Shown here one piece after another: positions 12,412 through 23,300 of a DNA stretch of 64,000 nucleotides. The stretch's first letter is position 1, and each line of letters begins with the position of its first letter. The stretch spans positions 1,445,506-1,509,505 of the forward strand of contig KK106987.1 in assembly GCA_000611775.1 (NCBI GenBank), read 5' to 3'. The notes beneath the pieces are model-generated. The model saw only the letters and a list, made by a program, of their open reading frames with translations. It ran no database searches and was not told where the DNA came from. The stretch comes from Umbilicaria muhlenbergii. Taxonomy: Eukaryota; Ascomycota; Lecanoromycetes; Umbilicariales; Umbilicariaceae. The position numbers were made by a program, and so were the translations under genes.

Positions 12412-13026
12412 CTGTTGGCAACACGGTGCACGGGTGGCTGAAGCAGTGGGAATGGTCGGAGTGTAAATGCGTCCGACCTTGGTGTTGAACTGGCTTATGA
12501 AATTCCACCTCTTGCCGGTGGTATGCCGTGGAATTGGCGTCACCATTGTTGTGTGTTTGTGGCATTTGAACTCACTTGATCAGAGAGGTCATTGCTGAGT
12601 AGGTCATTGTTAAGTAGTAGAAGATTATATAAGACCATGTAACACCTTACCACCACTCCAGCCTCAGTCAGCCTCGCACGGCAGATGGACACGTCTATGC
12701 TGCCATCTGGGCTTACACTGCTGGGCGGCCCTCAGCAAGGGTGAAGAGCGGGGACCTGGTTGCCTGCTGTGCAGGTGCACATCACCGCCGCTCATCATCA
12801 CTGCTTTGGCTCACGGAACTCTGCCAGCATAGGAGACAGATGCACGCCTCAATCCAATGAGAATGGCAGACTACCACGCCATGAGCATGCTGCTCTCGAC
12901 TCTCAATGTCATCATGATACCGCCACATTGTCTTCCCTTCCTGCGGGGGCGACCTTGCGTGATCAGTAGCCGGCATTCCAGTGGTTTCTTTGTTTGCCTC
13001 AGTCAAGCATATCCTCCTCTTTGCCG
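12412..13026. other. intergenic region downstream of the 757-residue gene
   Basis: There is no convincing gene. Short open stretches (for example 12760-12969) start at non-ATG codons and show no recognisable features. The sequence AGGTCATTG occurs twice (12587-12612). A TATATAA box lies at 12626-12632. The first gene's 3' UTR and a promoter for a downstream gene may both be here. Confidence 0.4.
12626..12632 (+). promoter_or_regulatory. possible TATA box
   Basis: TATATAA stands alone in a GC-balanced stretch about 400 bp before the first ATG of the downstream low-complexity ORF. No transcript start can be seen from sequence, so this is weak. Confidence 0.2.
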
Positions 13027-13686
13027 ATGACCAGACATCCTGATCAGCATCTTCATGTTCATGTCCTCCACGTTTCAGTGAGAGCACCACGTTCGCAAGC
13101 TCTTCCTTCACCCTCAGCCCGCGCAGAGCCCTTGCTCATAAGATACATGTCCCGCAGTGAAGAGTGGGAGGAGGATATGGCGGGGAAAGAAGAAGAAGAA
13201 GAAGGAGAAGAAGAAGAAGGAGAAGAAGAAGGAGAAGAAGAAGAAGATGAAGGAGGGAAGAGAAGGATGAGGAGAGCAGGGGTATACAGTCTCAGAGCGC
13301 TGCATGCGGCGCAAGCAGAGGGACACGGAGAGTATGAAGGGAATTGTGCTACACAGCATCTATACCAGAGAGCCGGAGTATCCTCACTCTCACCGCCATC
13401 ACCACCGCCCTCACCATCACCATCACCATCAGCTTCCCCTCGCTCGCCCGCCATATCAGCCCGTCGCCATCTGATCACCACGCAGCGATCACCCCCATCC
13501 AGCCAAAGCACAGACAGAAACCACCCCCCTCATCCCCACCACAGAACCCCGCGACCACCTCAGTGCCTGCGTCGCTCAAACCCCCCATCCAGTCCATCAT
13601 CTCCTTCCTTCCACCTATCTTGCCAACGTTCTCCCTCCTCCAACCTCCCCAACAGAGCCGGACGGACCATCTCGACCGCACCATGA
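13027..13686 (+). CDS. low-complexity ORF, doubtful gene
   Basis: The frame is open for 219 residues from an ATG at 13027. An internal ATG at 13148 (MSRSEEWEEDM) begins a highly acidic Glu/Gly run encoded by GAA/GAG repeats, followed by a Ser/Pro-rich tail encoded by CACCAT and CCT-type repeats. No domain is visible. Several overlapping frames on both strands are also open here because the sequence is repetitive and GC-rich, so openness is weak evidence. It may be part of a larger spliced gene running towards the assembly gap, or not a gene at all. Confidence 0.2.
   Translation: MTRHPDQHLHVHVLHVSVRAPRSQALPSPSARAEPLLIRYMSRSEEWEEDMAGKEEEEEGEEEEGEEEGEEEEDEGGKRRMRRAGVYSLRALHAAQAEGHGEYEGNCATQHLYQRAGVSSLSPPSPPPSPSPSPSASPRSPAISARRHLITTQRSPPSSQSTDRNHPPHPHHRTPRPPQCLRRSNPPSSPSSPSFHLSCQRSPSSNLPNRAGRTISTAP
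13187..13252. repeat. GAA/GGA purine microsatellite
   Basis: This is a pure purine run of GAA and GGA triplets (AAGAAGAAGAAGGAG and similar) on the plus strand, of a kind prone to triplex formation and length change. Confidence 0.9.
13390..13431. repeat. CACCAT/CACCGC repeat
   Basis: Short CACCAT and CACCGCC units are repeated in tandem (CACCATCACCATCACCATC near its right end). It gives Ser/Pro, His/His or Thr/Ile runs depending on frame. Confidence 0.8.
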
Positions 13687-13741
13687 CCGTCACACTCTCT
13701 CGCTCATACACAGCGACTGCCCGAGCGTCAAGACGTCAGAC

Positions 13742-14064
13742 ATGCTCTCCGCAATCTCCATCGCGTGTCAGGAATGCATGCAGGTTGGCGCCTCCGTCCA
13801 GCAATACTTGTACAAGCTCGCTCAATGGATTCCCCAACCTCTGCACTCTCTTCTGTCTGCGTAGACACCCACGACATACTCACCCCCCCTCGCTCGATGG
13901 ATCCCACAACCTCCGCACTCTCTTCTGTCTGCATACACACTCAAGACCCACTCACCCCCCCTCACCCACCCGCACCCCCCGGGAAACCCTCCATCTCCCG
14001 CCCCTCCCTCTCCTCCCGTTCGCGCGCCCCCCTCCTCAACCCCGCCCTCCTCGCCCTCCCCCCC
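13742..14064 (+). other. 72-bp tandem duplication and possible coding fragment next to the gap
   Basis: CTCGCTCAATGG at 13817 and CTCGCTCGATGG at 13889 begin two 72-bp units (24 codons) sharing CACTCTCTTCTGTCTGC. In the frame of the ATG at 13742 the peptide MLSAISIACQECMQVG leads into LAQWIPQPLHSLLSA, and the second unit gives LARWIPQPPHSLLSA. This reads more like real protein than the other two frames, but the frame is not open throughout. It could be an exon fragment or a decayed gene. After 13950 the sequence is C-rich up to the gap. Confidence 0.3.
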
Positions 14065-14386
14065 NNNNNNNNNNNNNNNNNNNNNNNNNNNNNNNNNNNN
14101 NNNNNNNNNNNNNNNNNNNNNNNNNNNNNNNNNNNNNNNNNNNNNNNNNNNNNNNNNNNNNNNNNNNNNNNNNNNNNNNNNNNNNNNNNNNNNNNNNNNN
14201 NNNNNNNNNNNNNNNNNNNNNNNNNNNNNNNNNNNNNNNNNNNNNNNNNNNNNNNNNNNNNNNNNNNNNNNNNNNNNNNNNNNNNNNNNNNNNNNNNNNN
14301 NNNNNNNNNNNNNNNNNNNNNNNNNNNNNNNNNNNNNNNNNNNNNNNNNNNNNNNNNNNNNNNNNNNNNNNNNNNNNNNNNNNNNN
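14065..14386. other. assembly gap (322 N)
   Basis: This is a run of N. The left edge is C-rich and the right edge G-rich (GGGGTGGGTGGG type), so the missing sequence is likely a GC-rich simple repeat or hairpin that stopped sequencing. ORFs drawn through the gap are artefacts. Confidence 0.95.
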
Positions 14387-14510
14387 GAGAGGGGTGAAAT
14401 TGGGGGTGGGTGGGTGAGTGGGGGGCGGGAGGGTGAGGGGAGCTGTTGTTGAGGTTTGGGAGGGTGATAGGTAGGTAGGTGGGTGGGTAGGTGAGTAGAT
14501 AAAGTAGTGT
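14387..14510. repeat. G-rich TGGG/TAGG repeat, G-quadruplex-prone
   Basis: Many runs of three to six G with short loops (14402-14440) are followed by TAGGTAGGTGGGTGGG (about 14470-14490). On the plus strand this fits the G-quadruplex pattern repeatedly. Confidence 0.75.
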
Positions 14511-14969
14511 GAGATTGTTATGTTCACTGTCTTGATGCAGGGTTTGAGGTAAAAGGTGCTTTTGTGTGTTATGTCATAATTTTCAGCACTCAGCTAGCAT
14601 ATTCTTTTTCATAGTTTAATAAAGGGGGGAGGATTTTCCTCTCATACAGCCTTACTTTATCAGGTCTGTTGCGTAGAATGATTTTTAAAAGTAATTACAA
14701 ATACATGTATTAATTCTAGTCAAAAATTGATCTAAATTAACTAGTAATAAATATAAAGAAAAAAGCAGTTTATAAATCTTTACTTTTAACTTTTTCAAAG
14801 CTCATTTACAGTGATTAAATATTTATAAATTATGACTAAAGAACTTTAAAGTAATACTCATAATAAACTTTTATATAATTAATACAGATAAATATTTCTT
14901 TATTTGTAATATTTTTACTTTATTATTATAACTTTAAATTTGTTTTTTTCTGATTTTGATAATATTACT
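14511..14969. other. island-to-repeat transition, no gene seen
   Basis: Composition falls from mixed to strongly AT-rich across this stretch (AT-rich after about 14690). I see no ORF of interest and no match to other repeats in the window. It forms the left flank of Gy2 copy 2. Confidence 0.5.
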
Positions 14970-15189
14970 TGTCAGGTTTACGCCTGAATGTTGTATTGAA
15001 CTGAATGTTGAACTGAACTGAATGACTGAATGAGTTAGCAGTGATTAAATTAATGAGCTTAATGTGCACATAAAAATTTAATTTTCATGCTCTTTCCTCC
15101 TTTTGCTCCTTAAACTAGAATTCTTCTCTGTAGCTAAATGTTAACTATTAAAACACATGCATTAATTTATAATTTGCATAATCTTGACA
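14970..15189 (+). repeat. Gy2 5' LTR (copy 2)
   Basis: It begins TGTCAGG and ends CTTGACA, 220 bp. The sequence just after it (TTATTTTAATCTC) is conserved in copies 3 and 5 and is the likely primer-binding region, though I cannot assign a tRNA. Confidence 0.85.
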
Positions 15190-15279
15190 TTATTTTAATC
15201 TCTTTTTTTATCTCCTGCTGCAAGGCATCTTGAATGAATTCTGAATCAGATTGAAACTGAAGTAGGACAGTCAACACAT

Positions 15280-15435
15280 CAGAATTAAAATCAGAATCAG
15301 AATCAAAATCAGAATTAAAATCAGAATCAAAATTAAAATCAGAATCAGAATTAAAATCAAAATCAGAATTAAAATCAAAATTAAAATCAGAACCAGAATC
15401 AGAATCAGAATCAGAATTAAAACTAAAATTAAAAT
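15280..15435 (+). repeat. AGAATC/AAAATC/AGAATT hexamer repeat in the Gy2 leader
   Basis: About 25 hexamers of the AGAATC type lie between the 5' LTR and gag. Copies 3 (30970-31020) and 5 (about 53010-53045) have only a few. The variants differ by C to T and G to A, as expected if an original simple repeat was mutated by transitions. Confidence 0.8.
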
Positions 15436-18400
15436 CAACACAAAAACTCAGAAATTAGTCATGATGATTAAAGAAACTGATAATGAAGTTTACTCATGAA
15501 TTAAAAAGTCTTTATTGACTTTTGTGAATAATGAACAATTTACTTTAAATGAAAATCTGATCAATCAGATCCTGACAGCTTTGACTGCAGAGACTTTAAT
15601 TAATCTTTTATAAAAACATCTCTCTGAAGCAATAACTGCTCTTTAATAATTAATAATTAATCATGAGCAGTCCTTGATTGAAATTGACATCATTATAAAG
15701 GCACATGAAGAACTACAAGCAGATTATGAAAAAATAAAGAATAAGAACAAGAAATTAAAAAAAAGTCATTAAACAAGTTGATGTGATAATATATCTTGAA
15801 TAAAGAATCACAGTCACCTTTACAAGCACCCTCTGACTTGATTTCCCTTAACTCACAGTGAAAAAATCATCAAGATTATCAAAGTTCCCTGATTCACTGA
15901 TGTTTTTCAGTGATCATTTGAAGTACAATGAATGAGTAGTGAAGATCAAAAACTACTTATTAACAATGAATGAATAATACTTCACTGAACAGATAAAAAT
16001 AACATATGTGAAAACAAGAGTTAAAGGTGACTCTGCTAAGCACATAAGATCTTGAATAAATTCAGCATCTTGAACAGCTTATTTAAACATCAGTGAACTG
16101 CTAAAACATTTGACTTGAATCTACAGAGATTCAGATTGAAAACATATCATCATTGATGAATTCTGTAAACTTTATTAAGAATTTAAAGACTTCCTGTTCT
16201 TCTGAGTTGATTTTCAGTAATATATTACTGAACTGAATGAGTTTCTTGATTTATATTGAATAGGAGAACTTCTGAACAAGGTTAATAACATCATTCAATG
16301 ATAATTAAACACTGATAATGACAGACCTGAAGATCTTTATGAACTCATCAAGTGCTGTCAGTGAATTAATCAGACCTTATAACTGCTTGACATAAAGAAG
16401 ATTATTAAATCTTAAATAAATCAAACACTCCTCTTCACAAGTTAAATTCATACAAGGATTAAATGTTTCATTAAGACCTCAAAATCAACTACTTGAATGA
16501 TCACTGAGTCAGTGCCCTGAATATTAAACTGAACATCACACTCAGACGCCGTCAAAGAACAACAGATGAAGAAAGAATGATGTTTTAAATATAATAAACA
16601 GAGACACCTTGCCTTAAATTGTTCAAATAAGAATAAAAAGAAAGAGACTTCAGCATCAAGACATATACAATGAATTATATTCAACTCTGATTTTAATTTT
16701 AAATTAAAGTCAGGAAAAGACGTTCCTCTATTAAAGTCATGATAAAAAATGATGTTAATCTTCTTGTGATATCAGCACTGATAATTAATGAAGACATTCT
16801 GTTCACTTGAACACTGTTTAAAGTAAATTGCAAGCTCACTCTGAATGAGGTCAAGTTATAAGTTAAGGCTTTACTTGATACTGAGTCAACTGAATATGCA
16901 TTCATTAATGTTAACTTAACAAAGACTTTGATTGAATGATTTAAAATTGAGGCAGTATCACTGCCAAAGCCCTAAACTCTACATGATTTTCAGAAAAAGA
17001 CAGTGAGATGAGTTACACATGTGATTTATTCAATTATGAAGGTTTGTGATCATTCTCAGTGACTCACCCTCATGATGATTGTAGACATGAAAGATCTCAG
17101 CATTATATTAAGACTCTTTTGAATGAATCATACCTGAATTTTAATTGACTCTGTGAACTGAGTAGTGATTTTCTCACTGAACAACTGAACTGAACTGAAG
17201 AACTGAACACTGAATGAACAAATAAACTTAACAATTGAACCTGAACTAAACAAATAAACTAAACTGAACAACTGAACACTGAACAAATAAATGAATCAAA
17301 TGATTGAACTTGAATCACTGAAAACTTATCAGATCTTAAAGAAATTTATCACAAAAGCAGATTCTGAATCAGCCTCTGCATTAAAAAGTAATAACCTCTC
17401 ACATGCAGTCAATATCAAGATGATTGATGCAGCATTATTCACATTAAATATGAAGGAAGGCAATGAGATCTTTGTTATCTTTATTCAACAGATTAAGGAA
17501 GCATTGAACCTTGAATTAAAATCAAGTGAATTGAATATCAAAGTAATTCTCTCTTTTAAATATCATGATCTGATTGATATTTTTTTTAAAAAGACTGCTA
17601 ATGAGCTTCCTTCATGCTGACTTTATGATCACAAGATTATTCTGAAAAGTGAATGAACTTTAAGATACACTCCTTTATACAACATGTCACATGAAGAACT
17701 GATAGCAGTAAAGAACTACATAGAAGACAACTTGCAAAAGAGTTTCATTAAAGTTAATTAATCATCAGTAACCTCACTGATTCTGTTTATATAAAAGAAA
17801 GATGAGTCTTTATGACTGTGCATCAACTACTGAAAGCTGAATTCAATTATGAAGAAAGACTGATACTCATTATCTTTAATTGAGGAAACCCTGACTCAGA
17901 TTTTAAAGACAAAATACTTCATCAAGATTAATATACAACAGGCATTTCACTGCATATGAATGAATCCTAAATCTGAAGACCTGACAACTTTTTGAACAAG
18001 GCATGATTCTTACAAATATAAGATCTTGCCTTTCAGATTCATTAACAGATCAGTCACTTTTTAACACTTTATTAATGATGTATTATTCAATCTATTGAAC
18101 ACATGCTGTACAACATATTTGAATAATATTCTGATCTATTCAGAGTTCTTATCTGAGCATTAAAGTCATATTCAAACCGTTTTAGAACAACTGAGAAAGG
18201 CAAATTTATAAACTGAAATCAAGAAGTGTGAATTTCACAAGATTAAAACTTAATACTTAAAACTGATCATAAAATATCATGACATTTAAGTGAATCTTGA
18301 AAAAATCACAGTCATTAAGACATGAGAGGTATCAATTAACTTAAAACAGCTACAAGCGTTCTTAAAGTTTTACAACTTTTATCAGTGATTCATAAAGGAA

Positions 18401-19769
18401 TATTCTAAAATCACAAAGCCTTTAATCAGATTAACAGGTAAAAACATATTCTTTAATATGCAAACTGAACAATGCCTTCAAGCCTTCAAGGAACTGAAGA
18501 ATCAATTGACACAGATGTTAATATTAAGACACTTTAACTGAACTTGAACATGTTACCTTGAATGTGACTCCTCAGATCTGATATCAGTGAGTGTCTTATC
18601 TTAAAAAGATGATCAAGAACTACTGTATCCTGTAGCATTTTTTTTAAAGAAGCTTATATCAGCTGAATGCAATTACAAGATTCATGACAAAGAATTGTTG
18701 ATCATCATTTAAAGTTTAAAGAAATGATGTGCTGAATTAACAGGAACAGAGGATCTGATTTAAATTTTAACAGATTATAAAGCCTTGAAGTACTTTATGA
18801 CAATCAAGAAACTAACTCACAGACAAGTCAAATGAACTGAATTTCTTTTATAATTCAACTTTGTAATCACTTGCTGAACAGGCAAGGAAAATGAAAAGGC
18901 AGATGCATTCACTAAATGCTTAAGTAATTAATTAAAGAAGAATGAGAATGATGAGTGATTATAATATTAATCTTAAATCATGCTACTGAGTCACTGTTTA
19001 AACTCATGCATTAATATTGAACAAAAGGAAAAAGCTCCTCATCTTTTAAATTCAACCCTGAATGAATCAACTGAACAAGCTTTGAATAAAACTTTAAATG
19101 AGTTGATTATCTGTTATGTGAAAGCAGATGATTTCTGCCAGGAAATTTTAAACCTATTATGAATCAAAGCAAGACATTCAACAAAGATTTCTCTCAATGA
19201 CTGCACTAAGGACACAGGCTGACTGCTTTATTAAAAACATGTATGAGTCTCAAGCATTAATAATGATCTGAATCAGAACAAATTATGATGATGATTAATT
19301 CAAGAAGCTCATGAACAGCTGACAGTAAAACATATTAAACACTGAAAAACTCTGAAACTGCTTGCATGCTTCTACTACTAACTCTGAATGAACTGAACAA
19401 TAAGTTAATTTGTTCAAAATTGCCACATCTGCCGCTGAACAAAGAATATGAATGAGCAGTATCAAGAAGCTCTGAAATCACTTTTAATTTCAAGTTATTC
19501 ATGACAAGATATTTCACTCAACTTGATTACTGAGTTACTTGAAAGTGAAGAATTCAACATAATCCTGACAGTCATTTGCAAATTAATCAAGAAGAGACAT
19601 TATATTCCTTGTTCAACAGATAAGAATGAGGAAACATTAACAAAATACATTATAAAATTATTACTTCACAATGTATGAAGATTTCATGAGTTATCACAAA
19701 CAATAACATCAAACTGCAGGTCACAATTTATCACAGCACTGTGAAAACACCTGTGTAAATAACTTTGAA

Positions 19770-20889
19770 CATCAGCAATTTAGCAAGTTAGCTCTGAGCT
19801 AGTTTTTAGCACTTTGAGCGCTCTGAGCTTCTGATCTCATGTCTCAGCTAACAGCCGCTCTTAGCACCCTTTGAGCGCTTTGAGCTCAACCTTAAATCTT
19901 GAGCGGAACATCAAAATTTTGTGATAAAAAAACAGTTATTAAAACAATTGTTTAAACAAGTACACACACAGTGTTATAATAACAGTAAAACTTATAATAA
20001 GTAAACTTTTGCTAAAATTCACTTTTCTGCAATAAAAAATCATGATTTGTTGAGTCTGAAAGCACTGTATAAGTGTTGAGTTCTGAACATTTAAAGAACT
20101 TCAAGATTTTCATCACTTAAAAATCTACACACTTTAATAACTTTTGCACCTCAACAGATACGAAGAAACTTTCAATGCACAAGTTATAAAGAACAGTATT
20201 CTCTATTAATGTAAAACTAAAAGTTTCTTCATAACTGCTGTTGTTCTTAAGTTATATTTAATTCAAGTTTTCAACAGCGAAAAATCTTTCAAAAAAAGTC
20301 ACATACTTTGAATAACTATTGCGCTTTTATACTTATAATATAACTTTCAGTTTATAAGGTGTAGAGAATAAGCTGTTTAAGAGTTTTCTGATACAAAGTT
20401 TCTTTTTATGTGTTGTTGTTATTGAGTTATTCAAAAAGTCATTAAAAATCTGTTTATTAATGTTGTAATTTTCATCACTGAAAGTTTGAAATCAATATAA
20501 CTTTTTAACAACAACAGTTATAAAAAAACTTCAAGTTATAAAACTGTTTAATAGCTTCTTCTCTACAACTTATAAACTGAAAATTATATCATAAGTATAA
20601 AAGCGCAATAGTTATTCAATATGCTAATATATTTATAATTAGTTAAAAGTTTTTTAATTCATAACTATTGCAAATTAAAACTTATAAAGAAATCTTTAGT
20701 TTGTAAAGTGTACAGAATAAAGAGATCTAAAACTTTTCAATAAAAAGTTTTTTATTATTCATAAAGGTATAATAGTTATTTAAAGTGTAAGATTTGTATG
20801 AGCTCATTTACTGCTCAGAGAGTGCTCTGAGCGCATAAAGTACTATTAACTAAAACCTTATTTTTGAGCGGGCTGCCAAGTTGCGGATG
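19770..20889. mobile_element. 1.1-kb non-autonomous element with terminal inverted repeats, copy 1
   Basis: It interrupts the Gy2 copy 2 integrase region. The outer ends are imperfect inverted repeats: the left begins CATCAGCAATTTAGCA, and the right end read in reverse begins CATCCGCAACTTGGCA, 13 of 16 matching. The first and last 120 bp are rich in GAGC/GCTC words (GAGCGCTCTGAGC, GCTCTGAGCGC), resembling the subterminal repeats that transposases of some DNA transposons bind. The interior is AT-rich, non-coding and modular (see the hairpin entry). Unlike its host element it keeps many CpGs, so it is younger or too short to be mutated. The flanks share only a couple of bases (GAA before, AATC after), so the target-duplication size is unclear and the superfamily is unassigned. 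Confidence 0.7.
20131..20722. repeat. modular inverted and direct repeats inside the 1.1-kb element
   Basis: Positions 20311-20390 and 20541-20618 are inverted copies; the left arm holds GAATAACTATTGCGC and TGTAGAGAATAAGC, and the right arm holds their reverse. Diverged direct units with the order AACTWTTGC, then AACTTTCAG-like, then GTRNAGAATA-like words occur at about 20131-20207, 20306-20373 and 20656-20722. A second inverted relation links about 20215-20275 with 20490-20560 (both contain AACAACAG-type words). The interior thus looks built from one roughly 65-bp module in both orientations. Confidence 0.65.
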
Positions 20890-21803
20890 AATCAAATTGA
20901 AACCTTCAATCACTTTTCATTCAGAGACAGAAGGGCAGTCTGAAAATGTAAATATAAATATTAAATGCTACCTTAAAGCATTTGTGAATTATCAGCAAGA
21001 TGACTGAGCTAAATAATTATCAATGATTGAATTTACAGCCAACAATGCAGATTCTGACTTCATCAAAGTTTTATCATTTTTTGCAAATAAAGAATATCAC
21101 TTCTGAATAAGTTTTAACTTTAAATGATTAATTACCTCACCTCTGCTGACAAGAGAATAAATTCTGAAGGAAAAAGCTGATTTTATAATAAATCATATGA
21201 AGGTTCTATATGTGATATTACAAGAGAACATGACAGCAGCACAACTTCAACAAGAAGACTTTATAAACAGAATTTAAATGCTGATCTCAACATATCAAGT
21301 AGAAGACCTGATATGATTGTTAATAAAAAATATTCAAATGACTCACTCATTCAAAAAGCTGAATCACAAGAATGAAGGACTTTTTTAAATTAAGAAGAAA
21401 GTATCAACTCAAGTATATAAGCTTGAACTGTCTGAATTAATGAAAATACACTCTGTATTTCACATCTTCTTACTACAACTCACTGTGAATAATTTTTTAC
21501 TTAAGTAAATTGAGTCATCACCGCCACCTGTAATAACTAAACAGGCTGAACTGAAATGAGAAGTTGAACAAATTAATGACAGCTGTTGATGAAGAAAAAA
21601 ATTACAATACAGAGTGACATGAAAAAAATATTCATTTGACAAGACCTGATACAACACTGATGAATTCAAACACTCTCTTGAACTGAAAAAGGCATTTTAT
21701 AAGAGGTACTTAAATAAGCTAATCAAGTCACTGAATACATCAATGATAAAGCAGAAAAGTGAATAATCAACTCATGAAGCTCATTAAATAAAGAAGAGAA
21801 TAA

Positions 21804-22024
21804 TGTCAGGTTTACATTTAAACATTGTACTGAACTGAATATGATACTGAACTGAATGACTGAATGAGTTAACAGTGATTAGATTAATGAGTTTAACATA
21901 CACACAAAGACTTTAACCTTTGCACTTTTTCCTCCTTTTGCTTCTTAAACTAAAATTCTTTTCTGTAGCTAAATGTTAACTGTTAAAACACATATATTAA
22001 TTCATAATCTGCATAGTCCTGACA
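21804..22024 (+). repeat. Gy2 3' LTR (copy 2)
   Basis: It begins TGTCAGG and ends CCTGACA, 221 bp, and is closely similar to the 5' LTR of the same copy with differences that are mainly transitions. Confidence 0.85.
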
Positions 22025-23300
22025 CTTCTGATCTTTGACTGCTCAGGTGGTATGTTGTTCATTATCAAGACATATGAGGTAATCTTTTATTACAGAAAGA
22101 GATGTTGACTAAATTATTTAAAAAGTCAAGGCAAACTGAAGACAGAGAGTTATCTTGTCTCAGAGATTATTTATACACTGAGTTTCATCATAACTCAGAA
22201 AGGCTGAAAGGTGGCAGAACTCAAGAAAGAAGTTAAAGAACTTAAATAATTCTTGAGTCAGATTAATATAAACTCAGTGATAATTTCTGAGCTTATCTAA
22301 ATCCTCATAGATGTCTTTTAAGTCTCTCAGAATGTCATTGATCATTCAGTATGATTCAGCTGAAGACTCATATGAGGAACAGGATTCAGTGTGTTGAGTA
22401 ATCTTTTCACTCAGTTAAAACAACACATATCTCATGTAAGTAATCTCAATTGAATAGTGATCTTCATTGATGCTCAATTTGATCTTCATCTTACTTACTT
22501 AATCCTCTCACGTAGGCTCAGAGCTGTCATTTAAAAGTGAAGAATCAAGAAGCTTCTGTGAATGCTTATCATCATTTAAACTGTTTGAAATGTTTAAAGA
22601 ATAAGTGTTTTCTCATTCAATTTGTTGTCTTTTCTTCTGAAGGTGGTATTTGACATCTAGAGTGACACAATTGACATTAAGAGATGTCATATGATGTTGC
22701 TCCTTCACAAGAGCATTTGTAAGAGAGTCTTTTTCAATCATGAGGTTGTTGACTTATTTGCTGATTTTCATACCTAGATCTCACTGTTCACATAATGTGT
22801 TAAAAGTTTTTAAAAACTGTTTTAACTTAACCTCTGCTCAGTGCTGAAGCTGCTCAACATTAATAATATTATAAAAAGTACTGATATCATCTTCATTAAT
22901 TCATTCATGATGTCATGTAATTAAAATAAAATACTTTCATATCTTTCTGCCTTTCTTGAGTTCTCTGAGAGTCATATTTAGTTTAAGGTAAATTATTTTC
23001 ACATTGAAAAGAGCTTCTTCTGCTTCATCTCTCTGCTCATGTTAATGAGATAAATTTACCTCAGCAGTCTTTTCTTTCTGAGCTTAACTCAGTGAAATCA
23101 TACTCTCAGTCTCATGTGTCATGTTGATGATGATGTGTTGATAATTCAGTGTTGAAGATATCTGTCTCACAGCATTTTATGTTTAATGCTTTTTTTGAGT
23201 CTCTGTTCAATGTTCAGTTCAGTGATTTCTTTTGATTCAGCTCTTTCACAAGAGCAAGATGAATGCAGGTTATTTAAATTCAACTTAACTGCTTCATGAG
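22025..23300 (-). mobile_element. minus-strand LTR-retrotransposon gag remnant
   Basis: On the reverse strand, the right part (about 22850-23250) has a coiled-coil-like composition rich in Glu, Lys and Leu. The left part (about 22060-22560) has the pattern of a fungal Ty3/Gypsy gag domain: a W-x-x-W-like start, a Ser/Tyr-rich turn, and a block with the spacing of D(I/L)xxIYEDLDK and NLTQELFKFF. No protease or RT follows, because Gy2 copy 2 ends at 22024 and the rest is not seen on its other side. There is no second copy in the window. It is a broken fossil; the gag call is by pattern only. Confidence 0.5.

Larger units (their letters stand above)
14970..22024 (+). mobile_element. Ty3/Gypsy element Gy2, copy 2 (both LTRs)
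   Basis: This is the most complete plus-strand Gy2 copy: 5' LTR 14970-15189, a hexamer-repeat leader (15280-15435), gag with a coiled-coil start (about 15450-16440) and CCHC-like knuckle (near 16575-16620), protease (about 16690-17130), TGAA linker (17170-17300), RT (about 17520-18300), RNase H (about 18540-18920), repeat linker (about 18975-19180), integrase (about 19240-21130), chromodomain-like tail (to about 21790) and 3' LTR 21804-22024. A 1.1-kb inverted-repeat element interrupts the integrase region at 19770-20889. The 5-bp flanks (TTACT and CTTCT) do not form a clear target duplication. It is a broken fossil with dozens of changes. Confidence 0.85.

Noticed and set aside
11881-12546. 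221-residue reverse-strand ORF
   Set aside because: It is antisense to the C-terminal coding part of the plus-strand gene, with no start context or features of its own.
13344-14527. ORFs of 357, 210 and 163 residues through the gap
   Set aside because: Most of their length is N, and the rest is low-complexity C-rich or G-rich sequence.
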